NCBI RefSeq assembly: GCF_050859025.1
Contig: NZ_CP138200.1
Location: forward strand, 3,534,001-3,598,000
Direction: 5' to 3'
Origin: Wukongibacter sp050859025
GTDB lineage: Bacteria > Bacillota > Clostridia > Peptostreptococcales > Caminicellaceae
Length of the DNA stretch: 64,000 bases
Shown: positions 16,677 to 25,302 of the stretch, in pieces
Layout: every line of letters starts with the position of its first letter
Numbering within the stretch: the first letter of the stretch is position 1
The notes under the pieces: model-generated
Databases searched by the model: none
The model's input: only the letters and a program-made list of their open reading frames with translations
What the model was told of the DNA's origin: nothing
Made by a program: the position numbers and the translations under genes

Positions 16677-18506
16677 TTAAAAAGGCCTAAATATTATCTC
16701 TTTATTTTGTAACATCATCTTTATTTTAAGTACTGCTTTTTCTAATGAATCAGATGATGAAATAAGGATGTTATATGATATATCTGTACTTACATTTTTA
16801 CCTATCCAAATGGTTTGAATATCCCCAGAATTTACCGTGGTCCTAATAATCTCAAAGTCATTCTGTGATAGTTCTGTGGCTGTTACTATTAATATTATTC
16901 CTGCATCTAGCATTATATTTGATACCTCAGCTAACCGCCTTAAGCACTCTTCTTTATTATTTTTTATCTCTGACTTAATATCTGCATCAATACCATATAA
17001 TACATTTCCTATCCCTAAGAAATAAGCAATTTTGCCATCATCAACCAATTTCTTTTCCAATGCTTTTGCTATTCTCTTTTTTCCTGCATCCTTTTTACCA
17101 GTTATCAGTATCAAAGTAGATTTTTGATTATATTTTTCAGCCCTTTCCACTTTAGTTATCTCACTTTTTTCCCATTTATTATCTCTAGTAAATATCTTCT
17201 CTCTAATCCATGTTTGTTCATCTTCTAAGGCTTCTCCAATAATTCCACCACCTACTATTTCATAATTATCTACTATTACAAATCTACTTGTTTCTGCTAC
17301 ATTACAAGTAAGATCAAAGGCTATTGCTTTATCTAATTTTAGTAGACATTCAGCTATATCATGCTTTTCTATTCTATCTTTTTTTTGTCTTTCTAAATTT
17401 GATGCATCTATTACCATACTTATTTCTTCTATCTTCACTCCTACCCTCGCTGTTCCTAATTTAAATATATATTCCTTTCCTTTCTCCATAGGATGTCTTC
17501 CAAGCCAAAACAAATTGACTTTTATTCTACTTGTAACCTTTGGCTTTGCTTCATTTAAGAGTGTTGCTATTTCTCCTCTAGTTATATATATTTGCTCTTC
17601 CAGTGTGAATCCTGTGGCATATCCAGCTCCTATATTCAATTGCTTTTCCTTATTAAATTCTTCTATGGATTTAACTTTACTCTTCTTACCCGATGGATAG
17701 AATATTACTCCATCACCTACATTTAATTTTCCTGCTACTACTGTGCCTGCTACAATTCTCCTTGTATCTCCATCCTTTGTGAATTTATAAACTGCTTGTA
17801 CAGGCATCCTAAATGCTTTATCTTCAAGTCTTTTTTCATTTATAAAGCTATCTAAAATTTCTAAAACCGTTTTACCATTATACCAACTCATATTTTTTGA
17901 AGGCTTTGCGATATTATCTCCCTTCATTCCACTTACTGGAATAAATGATTTTGAAGTAATATCTATCTTTTCTAAAAAATCTTTAAGCTCATTAACAATA
18001 TTTATATATATATCAGCATTATAGTCTACTAAATCCATCTTGTTTATCAATATTGATACCTGTTTAATTCCAAGCATAGACAATATATATCCATGTCTTC
18101 GTGAGTTTTCCCTTATTCCTTCCTTGGCATCAATAACTAATAGTGCTGCTTCCGCCCTTGACGCTCCTGTTATCATATTCTTTAGAAATTCTATATGGCC
18201 TGGAGAATCTAATATTAAATAATTTCTTTTTGCTGTTTTGAAAAAACATCTTGCAGTATCTATTGTTATTCCCTGTGCCTGTTCATCTTTTAGGGCATCT
18301 AGCAAAAAGGCATATTCAAAAGGTTTTGAATTTCTTCTGCATACCTCTTGTATATGCTCTAATTTGCCTTTAGGTAGAGAATTTGTATCTGTTAGAAGCC
18401 TACCTATAATAGTACTTTTGCCATGATCTACATGACCTACTATTACGATATTCATATTTTCTCTCTCTTCTTGCAATTTTATATTTCCCCCTTTACATGT
18501 ATCCAC
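16677..18506 (-). CDS. cysN: Sulfate adenylyltransferase GTPase subunit fused to a degenerate APS kinase domain
   Basis: 609 aa. Residues ~18-440 form a GTPase and two beta-barrels like CysN: GHVDHGKST (G1), LDSPGHIEFLKN (G3), NKMDLVDY (G4). With CysD it couples GTP hydrolysis to APS synthesis. Residues ~450-609 have the APS-kinase fold, but the P-loop reads GKKDAGKKRIA with no Ser/Thr after the Lys. The DGDN motif is replaced by FLGIGN. The kinase half is therefore probably inactive. The longest start overlaps cysD by 14 bases; an internal ATG at 18455 (MNIVIVGHVDHGKS, RBS AGAGAGA) is at least as likely. Confidence 0.92.
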   Translation of the reverse strand: MDTCKGGNIKLQEERENMNIVIVGHVDHGKSTIIGRLLTDTNSLPKGKLEHIQEVCRRNSKPFEYAFLLDALKDEQAQGITIDTARCFFKTAKRNYLILDSPGHIEFLKNMITGASRAEAALLVIDAKEGIRENSRRHGYILSMLGIKQVSILINKMDLVDYNADIYINIVNELKDFLEKIDITSKSFIPVSGMKGDNIAKPSKNMSWYNGKTVLEILDSFINEKRLEDKAFRMPVQAVYKFTKDGDTRRIVAGTVVAGKLNVGDGVIFYPSGKKSKVKSIEEFNKEKQLNIGAGYATGFTLEEQIYITRGEIATLLNEAKPKVTSRIKVNLFWLGRHPMEKGKEYIFKLGTARVGVKIEEISMVIDASNLERQKKDRIEKHDIAECLLKLDKAIAFDLTCNVAETSRFVIVDNYEIVGGGIIGEALEDEQTWIREKIFTRDNKWEKSEITKVERAEKYNQKSTLILITGKKDAGKKRIAKALEKKLVDDGKIAYFLGIGNVLYGIDADIKSEIKNNKEECLRRLAEVSNIMLDAGIILIVTATELSQNDFEIIRTTVNSGDIQTIWIGKNVSTDISYNILISSSDSLEKAVLKIKMMLQNKEIIFRPF

Positions 18507-19374
18507 CTGTTCTCAACTCCTCTAGACCACCACCATCTTCTTTATCCTGCTCTCTTCCTGATCTTTCAGCTATATTTGAAAACTTTCCTGTCTTTAATTC
18601 TTCTATTATTTCGTCTATATTCTTAGCATTCGATTCCACTGGTTTAGTACATGGATAACAGCCTAATGATCTATATCGCTTTCCCTCACCTTGGTTAAAA
18701 TAGAGTGATACAATAGGTATATTCTCTCTTTTTATATATTCCCATATATCTAATTCAGTCCAATCGAGTAATGGATGAATTCTTACATGGGTTCCATGAG
18801 CAAAATCTGTATTGAATTGATCCCAAAATTCAGGGGGCTGATTTCCTAAATCCCAATTACTTTTTTTATTTCTTGGAGAAAAATATCTTTCTTTTGAGCG
18901 ACTCCCTTCTTCATCCGCTCTTATCCCTAATATAGCGCCTGTAAAAGGCTCTGTGTTTTTATCTATTTCATATTTGCCTGTTTCGTGATTGATTCTATAT
19001 CTTGACCAAGTACCATTAAGTGTATTAACTAGTGCCTCAGTCTTCAACCTCTTACAGCATTGTATTCTTGTAGTATTACCATCGGGAAATGTTTGTTTTT
19101 TATCTAATGCTTCCATATTTTGCCCATATATCATGTCTAATTTCCATTTTAGAGCTAATTTATCCCTATGCTCAATCATTTCTGGTATTTTGTAGTTTGT
19201 ATCTATATGAAGTAGTGGAAAGGGTATATGACCAAAAAAGGCCTTCCTTGCAAGCCATAATAATACTGTGCTATCCTTTCCAATTGACCATAACATGCAG
19301 AGATTTTTGAATTCACTATAAGCTTCTCTTAAAATATAAATGCTTTTAGATTCTAATCTATCTAAATGCTCCAT
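18493..19374 (-). CDS. cysD: Sulfate adenylyltransferase catalytic subunit
   Basis: 293 aa. It makes APS from ATP and sulfate. The PP-loop SIGKDSTVLLWLARKAF is characteristic of CysD; HIDTNYKIPEM, ILGIRADEEGSRSKERYF and the C-terminal GCYPCTKPVESNA also fit. It is first of cysD-cysN-cysC, 55 bases downstream of a sulfotransferase on the same strand. That gives one set that makes and spends activated sulfate. Sulfate uptake or assimilation genes are not present nearby, which argues for sulfation rather than cysteine synthesis. Confidence 0.96.
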   Translation of the reverse strand: MEHLDRLESKSIYILREAYSEFKNLCMLWSIGKDSTVLLWLARKAFFGHIPFPLLHIDTNYKIPEMIEHRDKLALKWKLDMIYGQNMEALDKKQTFPDGNTTRIQCCKRLKTEALVNTLNGTWSRYRINHETGKYEIDKNTEPFTGAILGIRADEEGSRSKERYFSPRNKKSNWDLGNQPPEFWDQFNTDFAHGTHVRIHPLLDWTELDIWEYIKRENIPIVSLYFNQGEGKRYRSLGCYPCTKPVESNAKNIDEIIEELKTGKFSNIAERSGREQDKEDGGGLEELRTGGYM

Positions 19375-19428
19375 ATTTAATGCCTCCTTTTATTCTTCTA
19401 CGGCACTGTATACGATTCTTTATTTAAA

Positions 19429-20406
19429 TTAATCTATTATAAATCCCAATTTTCTCACCGCTGCTATCTCTCCTTTATCAAAAACACTTAAATCATGTTT
19501 TTGATAGCGATTAATGTCCTTCGGTTTTTTTGGTATTGCATATAATCTGTCTATCTCCACCCTATTTTTATCTATTCCTAAAAATCTCAACATTTTATTG
19601 ATTTCCTCACAAGGCTTTAAACATAGCTCATCAAAATTAATTAGCAGAAAGTTTTCTCCTAGGTTTTTTTTTGCATTATTAATAGCTTCGTTATTTGCTT
19701 TTATCCAGAAGTTTAATAGAGATTTTCTTAGCCTAGAAGAATCCTTTGGTGTTTCTATTCCATATAATTTCCCAAACCACATAAGATGAAGTATATTTTT
19801 ACTATATGCCATATCCAAACCATGTCTAATTACATGGATGTATTTATAGGACTTAAAATATTCCTTCATATGACCTATAAACAGATATGTTGCTGGGTCC
19901 TTCCAGCCCCAACCTATATATTTTACATAATCGACTTTCTGTGATTTGATAATACTATTGACTCTTTCCTTCCCCCATAGACCTGATTTAATATCAAAGA
20001 ATCTACATTCCTTTGACCAATTCATTATCTCCGTGATTTTTTCATGTGTAGGCTCAAATGAACCCGTCATAATTCTTTCGAAAACATTAAATCTTTTCAT
20101 GACTTCTTCTCTATTTGCTTGGTTATTATTCAAAAACCATTTGGCTCTATTGAGAAGAATTACAAACCATAGATTATCATTGGCATTGTTTAAGTCGTCA
20201 CCAATATAGTAATTCATTTGCTTCAATATTTCTGCTACAACCCTAGTACCACTTCCCCCAACTCCACCTATAACCACTGGCTCTTTAGACTTTTCCTTAT
20301 CTATTGCTAATTCATTATATATATCTGCTTCACTAATATAGTAATTAAAATTTTTATTCAATTTTTTTATATTTATACTCATATTCTTAACACCCACATT
20401 TTCCAA
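19429..20406 (-). CDS. PAPS-dependent sulfotransferase
   Basis: 325 aa, soluble. The 5'-phosphosulfate-binding loop is GGVGGSGTR (residues 47-55), and the 3'-phosphate motif is IHVIRHGLDMAYSKN with the conserved Arg and Ser. The sulfotransferase family moves sulfate from PAPS to hydroxyl or amino groups of sugars or proteins. It is directly upstream of cysD-cysN-cysC, and a sigma-K-like promoter lies 117-144 bases upstream. The TTG at 20406 follows AGGTGA; an alternative ATG is eight codons in. The acceptor is unknown, but the surrounding glycan genes make a sugar likely. Confidence 0.85.
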   Translation of the reverse strand: MENVGVKNMSINIKKLNKNFNYYISEADIYNELAIDKEKSKEPVVIGGVGGSGTRVVAEILKQMNYYIGDDLNNANDNLWFVILLNRAKWFLNNNQANREEVMKRFNVFERIMTGSFEPTHEKITEIMNWSKECRFFDIKSGLWGKERVNSIIKSQKVDYVKYIGWGWKDPATYLFIGHMKEYFKSYKYIHVIRHGLDMAYSKNILHLMWFGKLYGIETPKDSSRLRKSLLNFWIKANNEAINNAKKNLGENFLLINFDELCLKPCEEINKMLRFLGIDKNRVEIDRLYAIPKKPKDINRYQKHDLSVFDKGEIAAVRKLGFIID

Positions 20407-20522
20407 ATATCACCTATTTAAAAAACTTTTTAGTGATCTAGGCACTTATTAAAAATTAATATCTGATGCTTGACTTTCCTCTTGTTCATCATAATACATA
20501 GTTACTTACTTTCTTTTCACTA

Positions 20523-20550
20523 TAATATATGTAAAGATACAGTATATTGT
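20523..20550 (-). promoter_or_regulatory. Sigma-K-type promoter upstream of the sulfotransferase-cysDNC set
   Basis: Minus strand: AC (20549-20550), 17 bases, CATATATTA (20523-20531). It fits the sigma-K consensus AC-N16/17-CATAnnnTA and shares CATATATTA with three other island genes. It would drive the sulfation genes in the mother cell. Confidence 0.65.
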
Positions 20551-20637
20551 TTACCAATTAATTGTATAAATTTCTATTTAGGAACTCACAAAAAAGTTTA
20601 ACCTACATATATATAAATTAGAAATTAGACTAGATAC

Positions 20638-20741
20638 TATAGAGATTCTAGTCAAAACTTTAATTTATACACATCAAAACTCCCTAGAAGAATCGGATAT
20701 TTTGATATGTATAAATTAAGATTTACTTGGAACTCTCTATA
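20638..20741. repeat. MITE family 2, copy 3 (104 bp)
   Basis: TATAGAGATTCTAGTCAAAA ... ACTTGGAACTCTCTATA with arms TTTATACACATCAAAA / TTTTGATATGTATAAA. It fills part of the 377-base divergent gap between the sulfotransferase and the methyltransferase at 20784; that gap also holds the promoter at 20523-20550. Confidence 0.78.
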
Positions 20742-20783
20742 CAAGTTTGTCTATTTCATATTTTGCTTAGAGGAGTGATATGA

Positions 20784-21473
20784 TTGAATAAATTTTGGAA
20801 TATAGCCATATTGCCGATTTTTGAAAAAATCAATTCTAAACATATGGTTGAAATAGGATGCTTCAGGGGGAGCAATACACAAAAAATTTTGAAGTTTTGT
20901 AAAGAAAATAATGCAAAGCTTTCAGCAATAGATCCCAAACCATTATTCAATACAGAAGGGTTAAAGGCACTTTACAATGAATCCTTTGATTTTTATGAAG
21001 ATACAAGTATAAATTCCTTACCATTGATTAGAGATTACGATATTGTTCTTATCGATGGAGATCATAACTGGTATACAGTTTATAATGAACTTAAGATAAT
21101 TGAAAAGTCTAATGCCGCTGATAGCTTCCCTATGGTTCTATTACATGATGTAGCATGGCCCTATGCCAGAAGAGATGTATATTATAATCCGGAAAATATT
21201 CCACCAGAATTTCGTCATCCCCATAAAAAGGCAGGCATGAAACGAGGATATAGTCCTCTATTAGAAAAGGGAGGTGCTAATGCAAGTCTATATAATGCTA
21301 TGCATGAAGGCGGTGAAAAAAACGGTGTTCTAACTGCTGTGGAGGACTTTCTTAATGAGACAAAAAGAAACTTAACCTTTAAAATGACTGAAAAAAGTCA
21401 CGGTCTAGGAATTATATTTCAAAGTAATAAATCCCTAGATCAATTTATTGAAGATATATTGACAAAATTTTAG
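20784..21473 (+). CDS. Class I SAM-dependent methyltransferase
   Basis: 229 aa. SAM-binding motif I reads MVEIGCFRGSNTQKIL (residues ~21-36), the acidic post-motif LSAIDPKP, and DIVLIDGDHNWYTVYNEL matches the Methyltransf_24-type DGDH motif. Later HDVAWPY and GGANASL segments are typical of sugar/cephalosporin-hydroxylase-like methyltransferases in glycan clusters. It probably O-methylates a sugar. The start is TTG with a GAGGAG RBS eight bases upstream; no in-frame ATG fits. It is transcribed opposite to the sulfotransferase. Confidence 0.8.
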   Translation: MNKFWNIAILPIFEKINSKHMVEIGCFRGSNTQKILKFCKENNAKLSAIDPKPLFNTEGLKALYNESFDFYEDTSINSLPLIRDYDIVLIDGDHNWYTVYNELKIIEKSNAADSFPMVLLHDVAWPYARRDVYYNPENIPPEFRHPHKKAGMKRGYSPLLEKGGANASLYNAMHEGGEKNGVLTAVEDFLNETKRNLTFKMTEKSHGLGIIFQSNKSLDQFIEDILTKF

Positions 21474-21503
21474 ATTCTACTCGAAGATCTCTCCAATCAA
21501 GAA

Positions 21504-21541
21504 GGGACTGTCTCATAACACCATCTTATGAGTTCAGCCCC
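21504..21541. terminator. Hairpin after the methyltransferase gene
   Basis: GGGACTGTCTCATAA pairs with TTATGAGTTCAGCCCC, nearly the same as the hairpin at 4536-4573. A second pair of arms, GAAATTTCACC / GGTGAAATTTC, follows at about 21578-21631. No clear T run is present. Confidence 0.45.
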
Positions 21542-21647
21542 AAATTGTCTCAAAATAAATGAAGCTCAAGATTCTGAAATTTCACCTGTTTGACTAGTAC
21601 TATTGTACATGTCAAGTTGGTGAAATTTCAAATAGCACAGAAATTCA

Positions 21648-22799
21648 TCATTTTGAAATACCCTTCTCAAAAAAATCATTTTTTCTATTCTTAATCAATT
21701 TGACTTCTTTTTTTGGTAATTCAAATATAACGGCTCCCGAATCTTTAAGGTGCACCGATATTATCTTGAAGATTGATGAGAAATAGTCTATATTTTTATT
21801 ATATGAGTTAACGATTATATAATCGAAAAAGCTTTTAGGATATCTCTTAATCATACCTTCTTTTCCGATATGTATTTTAGCGAAATGGTCTGTATTCACC
21901 ACAGCCCTTTCATTCTCTTCTATTCCATATAGGTTGCACTTCGGTTTCTCATTTTTTATATCAAGTAATGTTCCACCAGCACCACAACCTATATGAAGAA
22001 TATTTAAATGTATTTTTTTCGATTTTTTTATAATTGCAGTTATATCTTTTCTAATCATCTTAAAATAAGATACATCTATTCCCCATTTTTTTTTGAACTT
22101 ACTATTATTGATGTCCAATATTTCTTTTAATCCTTGGGGGTATTTCTTAAAGGATACACTTCCAAAATGATGAATAAAGGTATCTTTACACAAAATCAAC
22201 CTATATCCCTCTCGTCTTATTCTCAAACTATAATCATTATCCTCGCAATTCCCTGGCGTAAATACTTCATCTAGTTCTCCTACTCTTTCAACAACCTCCC
22301 TTTTGACAAGAAAACAATAACCGATTAGTCTTAGTCTTTCCTCCCATTTACGAATGTCACTGACATTATATTTACTTGCAAAGTCACTCATTTCTTCTAA
22401 GCTGTTATATGTTACATCAATGGTTTGATAATTGCTACATTTATTGGTAACAGCACCAACGGCACCAATATTTTTTGAGCTGTATAAAGCCTTAATTAAG
22501 TTATCTAACCAGTTATGGGTAACAACCACATCATTATTTAAAAATAAAATGTTATCCCCCTTTGATATATTGATACCTTGATTACATCCCTTTGGAAAAC
22601 CCATATTTTCTTTATTAAATATGACCTTTATATCTTTTTGTTTTTTTAGCCATTCTACTGTTCCATCGGTGGAATTATTATCAACAACAATTATCTCATA
22701 GGTTCCTACTCTAGTATTTTTTCTAATGCTGTCTATACAAAGCTTCGAATAAAATAAATTGTCATAGGTTAGTATTATTATACTGGTTTTCATCTGCAC
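21648..22799 (-). CDS. Family 2 glycosyltransferase fused to a methyltransferase-like domain
   Basis: 383 aa. Residues ~4-240 are a GT-A glycosyltransferase: SIIILTYDNLFYSKLCIDSI, VVDNNSTDGTVEWL, the DxD-like FLNNDVVV and the acceptor-side GNCEDNDYSLRIRREGY. From ~268, LNILHIGCGAGGTLLDIK is a SAM-binding motif I. YGIEENE and FDYIIVNSY follow, so the C-terminal third looks like a short class I methyltransferase. It would add and perhaps methylate a sugar. It is monocistronic, with a sigma-K-like promoter 97-123 bases upstream. The GTG start has a GGAG RBS. Confidence 0.83.
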   Translation of the reverse strand: MQMKTSIIILTYDNLFYSKLCIDSIRKNTRVGTYEIIVVDNNSTDGTVEWLKKQKDIKVIFNKENMGFPKGCNQGINISKGDNILFLNNDVVVTHNWLDNLIKALYSSKNIGAVGAVTNKCSNYQTIDVTYNSLEEMSDFASKYNVSDIRKWEERLRLIGYCFLVKREVVERVGELDEVFTPGNCEDNDYSLRIRREGYRLILCKDTFIHHFGSVSFKKYPQGLKEILDINNSKFKKKWGIDVSYFKMIRKDITAIIKKSKKIHLNILHIGCGAGGTLLDIKNEKPKCNLYGIEENERAVVNTDHFAKIHIGKEGMIKRYPKSFFDYIIVNSYNKNIDYFSSIFKIISVHLKDSGAVIFELPKKEVKLIKNRKNDFFEKGISK

Positions 22800-22895
22800 A
22801 ATGTCTCCTTTCTTAGTAGGATGATATGCTATTTCCTTATCTTTAATTTCCTTCTAATTAATGAGAAATATTTAGTACATACTATTTCTTCAATA

Positions 22896-22922
22896 TAATA
22901 TATGCATCATCCCTTGATATGT
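22896..22922 (-). promoter_or_regulatory. Sigma-K-type promoter of the GT2-methyltransferase gene
   Basis: Minus strand: AC (22921-22922), 16 bases, CATATATTA (22896-22904), about 100 bases upstream of the start. Confidence 0.65.
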
Positions 22923-23150
22923 TCATTTATTAGACTTTCTAATATTTGCATATTACCGAGCTTCTTTAGTCTAAGCTAATAATCTAAACTTTAAATAAGA
23001 CCTCTAATTACAATAAGTCTAGAATGGAAATCTAGATAAATTAGTTCCAAAAATACCATCCGAGCATATATATGGATTAGAAGATGAACAATGTCTTTTA
23101 TTTGAAATATTAGAAGTAAAATAGAAAAACTTGAGAAAGGGTGTTTAAAC

Positions 23151-23774
23151 ATGCATCAAAGCTCATATAAGCTAATGGAGAACTTTGTAAAAAAATATTT
23201 AAAGGAATATGAAGGCAAAAAAATTGATATTTTAGATATAGGAAGTAAAAATGTCAATGGTACCTATAAACTTTTATTTGACGATCCAAGTTGGAATTAC
23301 TATGGAAGTGATATAGTTCCAGGCAATAATGTAGATATTGTTTTGGAGGAGCCTTATAATTGGAAAAATGTTGAGTCAGACCTTTATGATGTTGTTATAT
23401 CTGGTCAAGCCTTTGAACATATAGAGTATTTTTGGATAACTATACTAGAGATAGCTAGGGTCACAAAAAAAGGAGGCATTATCTGCATTATCGCACCATC
23501 TAAGGTTGCGGAGCATAGACATCCAGTTGACTGCTGGAGATTTTATAGAGATGGCTTTGAGGCCCTAGCTAAATATAGCGGTCTTACTTTATTAGAAGCC
23601 TACACAGTTAAAAATCCTAATCCAATAAATGATTCAGTTTTGATATGTAAGAAAAAATCTCTAGATAAAGAAGAAGAAAAACTGTTAAATTACAAGAACA
23701 AGCTGTCAAAATTAATTATTAATAATGAAAAACTACTTCAATATCAAGATTATCTCGAAAATCTAGAAATATAA
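23151..23774 (+). CDS. Class I SAM-dependent methyltransferase
   Basis: 207 aa. Motif I is ILDIGSKNVNGTYKLLF, the acidic motif YGSDIVPG, and DVVISGQAFEHIEYFW corresponds to the motif of Methyltransf_11 enzymes. KKGGIICIIAPS is the motif III strand. The C-terminus (~165-207) is a charged helix that may form a coiled coil. In this neighbourhood a sugar O-methyltransferase is most likely. ATG start with an AGAAAGGG RBS. It stands alone on the plus strand between two minus-strand transferases and has its own terminator. Confidence 0.82.
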   Translation: MHQSSYKLMENFVKKYLKEYEGKKIDILDIGSKNVNGTYKLLFDDPSWNYYGSDIVPGNNVDIVLEEPYNWKNVESDLYDVVISGQAFEHIEYFWITILEIARVTKKGGIICIIAPSKVAEHRHPVDCWRFYRDGFEALAKYSGLTLLEAYTVKNPNPINDSVLICKKKSLDKEEEKLLNYKNKLSKLIINNEKLLQYQDYLENLEI

Positions 23775-23784
23775 ACTCTAGCTT

Positions 23785-23840
23785 AGAAATCTGACCAATA
23801 ATTAAGAACTATAAAACTTCTCTTTCTTGGTCAGATTTCT
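23785..23840 (+). terminator. Terminator of the methyltransferase gene at 23151
   Basis: AGAAATCTGACCAA pairs perfectly with TTGGTCAGATTTCT across a 28-base loop, followed by TATTTAT. Confidence 0.7.
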
Positions 23841-23844
23841 TATT

Positions 23845-23948
23845 TATAGAGAGTTCCAAGTAAATCTTAATTTATACATATACAAATATTTAGTATTTCT
23901 AGAAGTCCCAGACACGTATAAATCAAAGTTTTTACTTTAACACCTATA
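23845..23948. repeat. MITE family 2, copy 4 (104 bp)
   Basis: TATAGAGAGTTCCAAGTAAA at the left and ACACCTATA at the right; the left arm matches the consensus well and the right arm is more diverged. It lies between convergent genes. Confidence 0.7.
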
Positions 23949-23954
23949 TCTAAT

Positions 23955-25106
23955 TTATGATAAATATTTCTTATATTCTTCTACAAAGACTTTTCTATAT
24001 TGTTCATAATTTTTTTGTCTTTCACTTTCACTTTTCGGACAATCGTGTATACACCATATTTCATCCATTTTAGGTACTGCAACTTCATATCCTGCTTTGA
24101 TAAATTCAATGCTTTGCGAAACATCATAAAAATGCCATCCCGTAAAAATATCTTCCCTCCAAGGCACATCATATTGGGTAATCATCATTAGTCCATCTAT
24201 AGCCTTTACAGTTTCATATTCATTCTTGAAATGACCAAATTTCCAAGGAATTTGTTTACCATTTGGATGAGGTATATGGATAAGGTTTCCATACTTTAGA
24301 TTAGTTTGATGCCATGTTCCGCTTCTTGGAATCTCTTTTGAACCTGCAACTCCAAGCATTCCTATCCTTCTATTTTTCTTAAAGATATTAGTAATATCTC
24401 TAATAAAATTTTTGTTCGTAATATATACATCTTGATGCAAATATATCTTATATTTTGCATCCGTTTTTTTCATAGCTCTATTATATGCTTCAGTTAAGTA
24501 TTTAGCATCATCTATACGTATATTTTCTACTTTATAGCCCTTCGGTATATTTAACGCACTTATATGTTTTAAAGATGTCTCATATTTTCTTGTGTCATTA
24601 ACACAGGTAATAAAGCATATCTTCTCATTCTCGATTTCCCTTTCAGTTTTCAAGTTCTTTACTGGTTCTTTGGGGATACTTTTCAAATCCCTTATCGGTT
24701 TTTTAGATACATTTTTTCTATTTAGTGATACCTTATTATTTGCAGGTACTCTTTTAGGGATTGCTATTCCGCCTAAATTTACATTGTGTATTTTACTACT
24801 TCCCTTGACTTCATCTTTGAATTTTATCTTAAGAATTTTTATTCTAAAGGGGTTATGGATTGTTATTACAAATCCGCTATTTAGTGCCCCTTCATAGGAT
24901 TTATATCTTCTTGATACATCATGACGTGCGATCCTTTTAATTTTTATATCATTTCTATTCAAGTCTAAGACTTCTATCGTTAAGGGTGATTTTGAAGCCC
25001 TTGAAAAAGCCCATCCCTTTATAACAAGTTCTAGAGACTGGGAATTTGATATATCACAAGACTCAATGCACATCATAATACACGTACTCACTTTTACATA
25101 TTTCAT
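23955..25106 (-). CDS. Glycosyltransferase (Glyco_tranf_2_5 type) with N-terminal accessory domain
   Basis: 383 aa. The C-terminal ~220 residues are a GT-A transferase: KICFITCVNDTRKYE, the RIDDAKYLTEAYNRAMKKTD segment, YLHQDVYI (DxD equivalent), MLGVAGSKEIPRSG and FTGWHFYDVSQSIEF. This block is closely similar to the whole of the next gene in the cluster (25303-25980). The N-terminal ~130 residues are unrelated, beta-rich and unrecognised, joined by a basic linker. Soluble. The sugar is unknown; next to the rhamnose genes a rhamnosyltransferase is possible. A sigma-K-like promoter lies ~55-80 bases upstream. Confidence 0.82.
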   Translation of the reverse strand: MKYVKVSTCIMMCIESCDISNSQSLELVIKGWAFSRASKSPLTIEVLDLNRNDIKIKRIARHDVSRRYKSYEGALNSGFVITIHNPFRIKILKIKFKDEVKGSSKIHNVNLGGIAIPKRVPANNKVSLNRKNVSKKPIRDLKSIPKEPVKNLKTEREIENEKICFITCVNDTRKYETSLKHISALNIPKGYKVENIRIDDAKYLTEAYNRAMKKTDAKYKIYLHQDVYITNKNFIRDITNIFKKNRRIGMLGVAGSKEIPRSGTWHQTNLKYGNLIHIPHPNGKQIPWKFGHFKNEYETVKAIDGLMMITQYDVPWREDIFTGWHFYDVSQSIEFIKAGYEVAVPKMDEIWCIHDCPKSESERQKNYEQYRKVFVEEYKKYLS

Positions 25107-25158
25107 TCTATATCAACTCTCCTTTTATTGTAAACAGCTGTACATGCTATTTACATTA

Positions 25159-25185
25159 TAATATATGTACTAAGCTAAAATAGGT
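25159..25185 (-). promoter_or_regulatory. Sigma-K-type promoter of the transferase at 23955-25106
   Basis: Minus strand: AC (25184-25185), 16 bases, CATATATTA (25159-25167). Confidence 0.65.
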
Positions 25186-25302
25186 TACTTCATACAATTC
25201 TCTGAGAAAAACTATATAATTAGAAAATGTACTAAGCATAAAAGACCAATATTATACTCAGTACATTCTATCAAATATATTAAGTTGTATTAATCTAACC
25301 GA

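Noticed and set aside
16677..18506. Translation factor (EF-Tu/SelB-like GTPase)
   Set aside because: GHVDHGKST fits both, but the next gene is cysD, and the RRNSKPFEYAFLLDALKDEQ segment and the kinase-like tail fit CysN.
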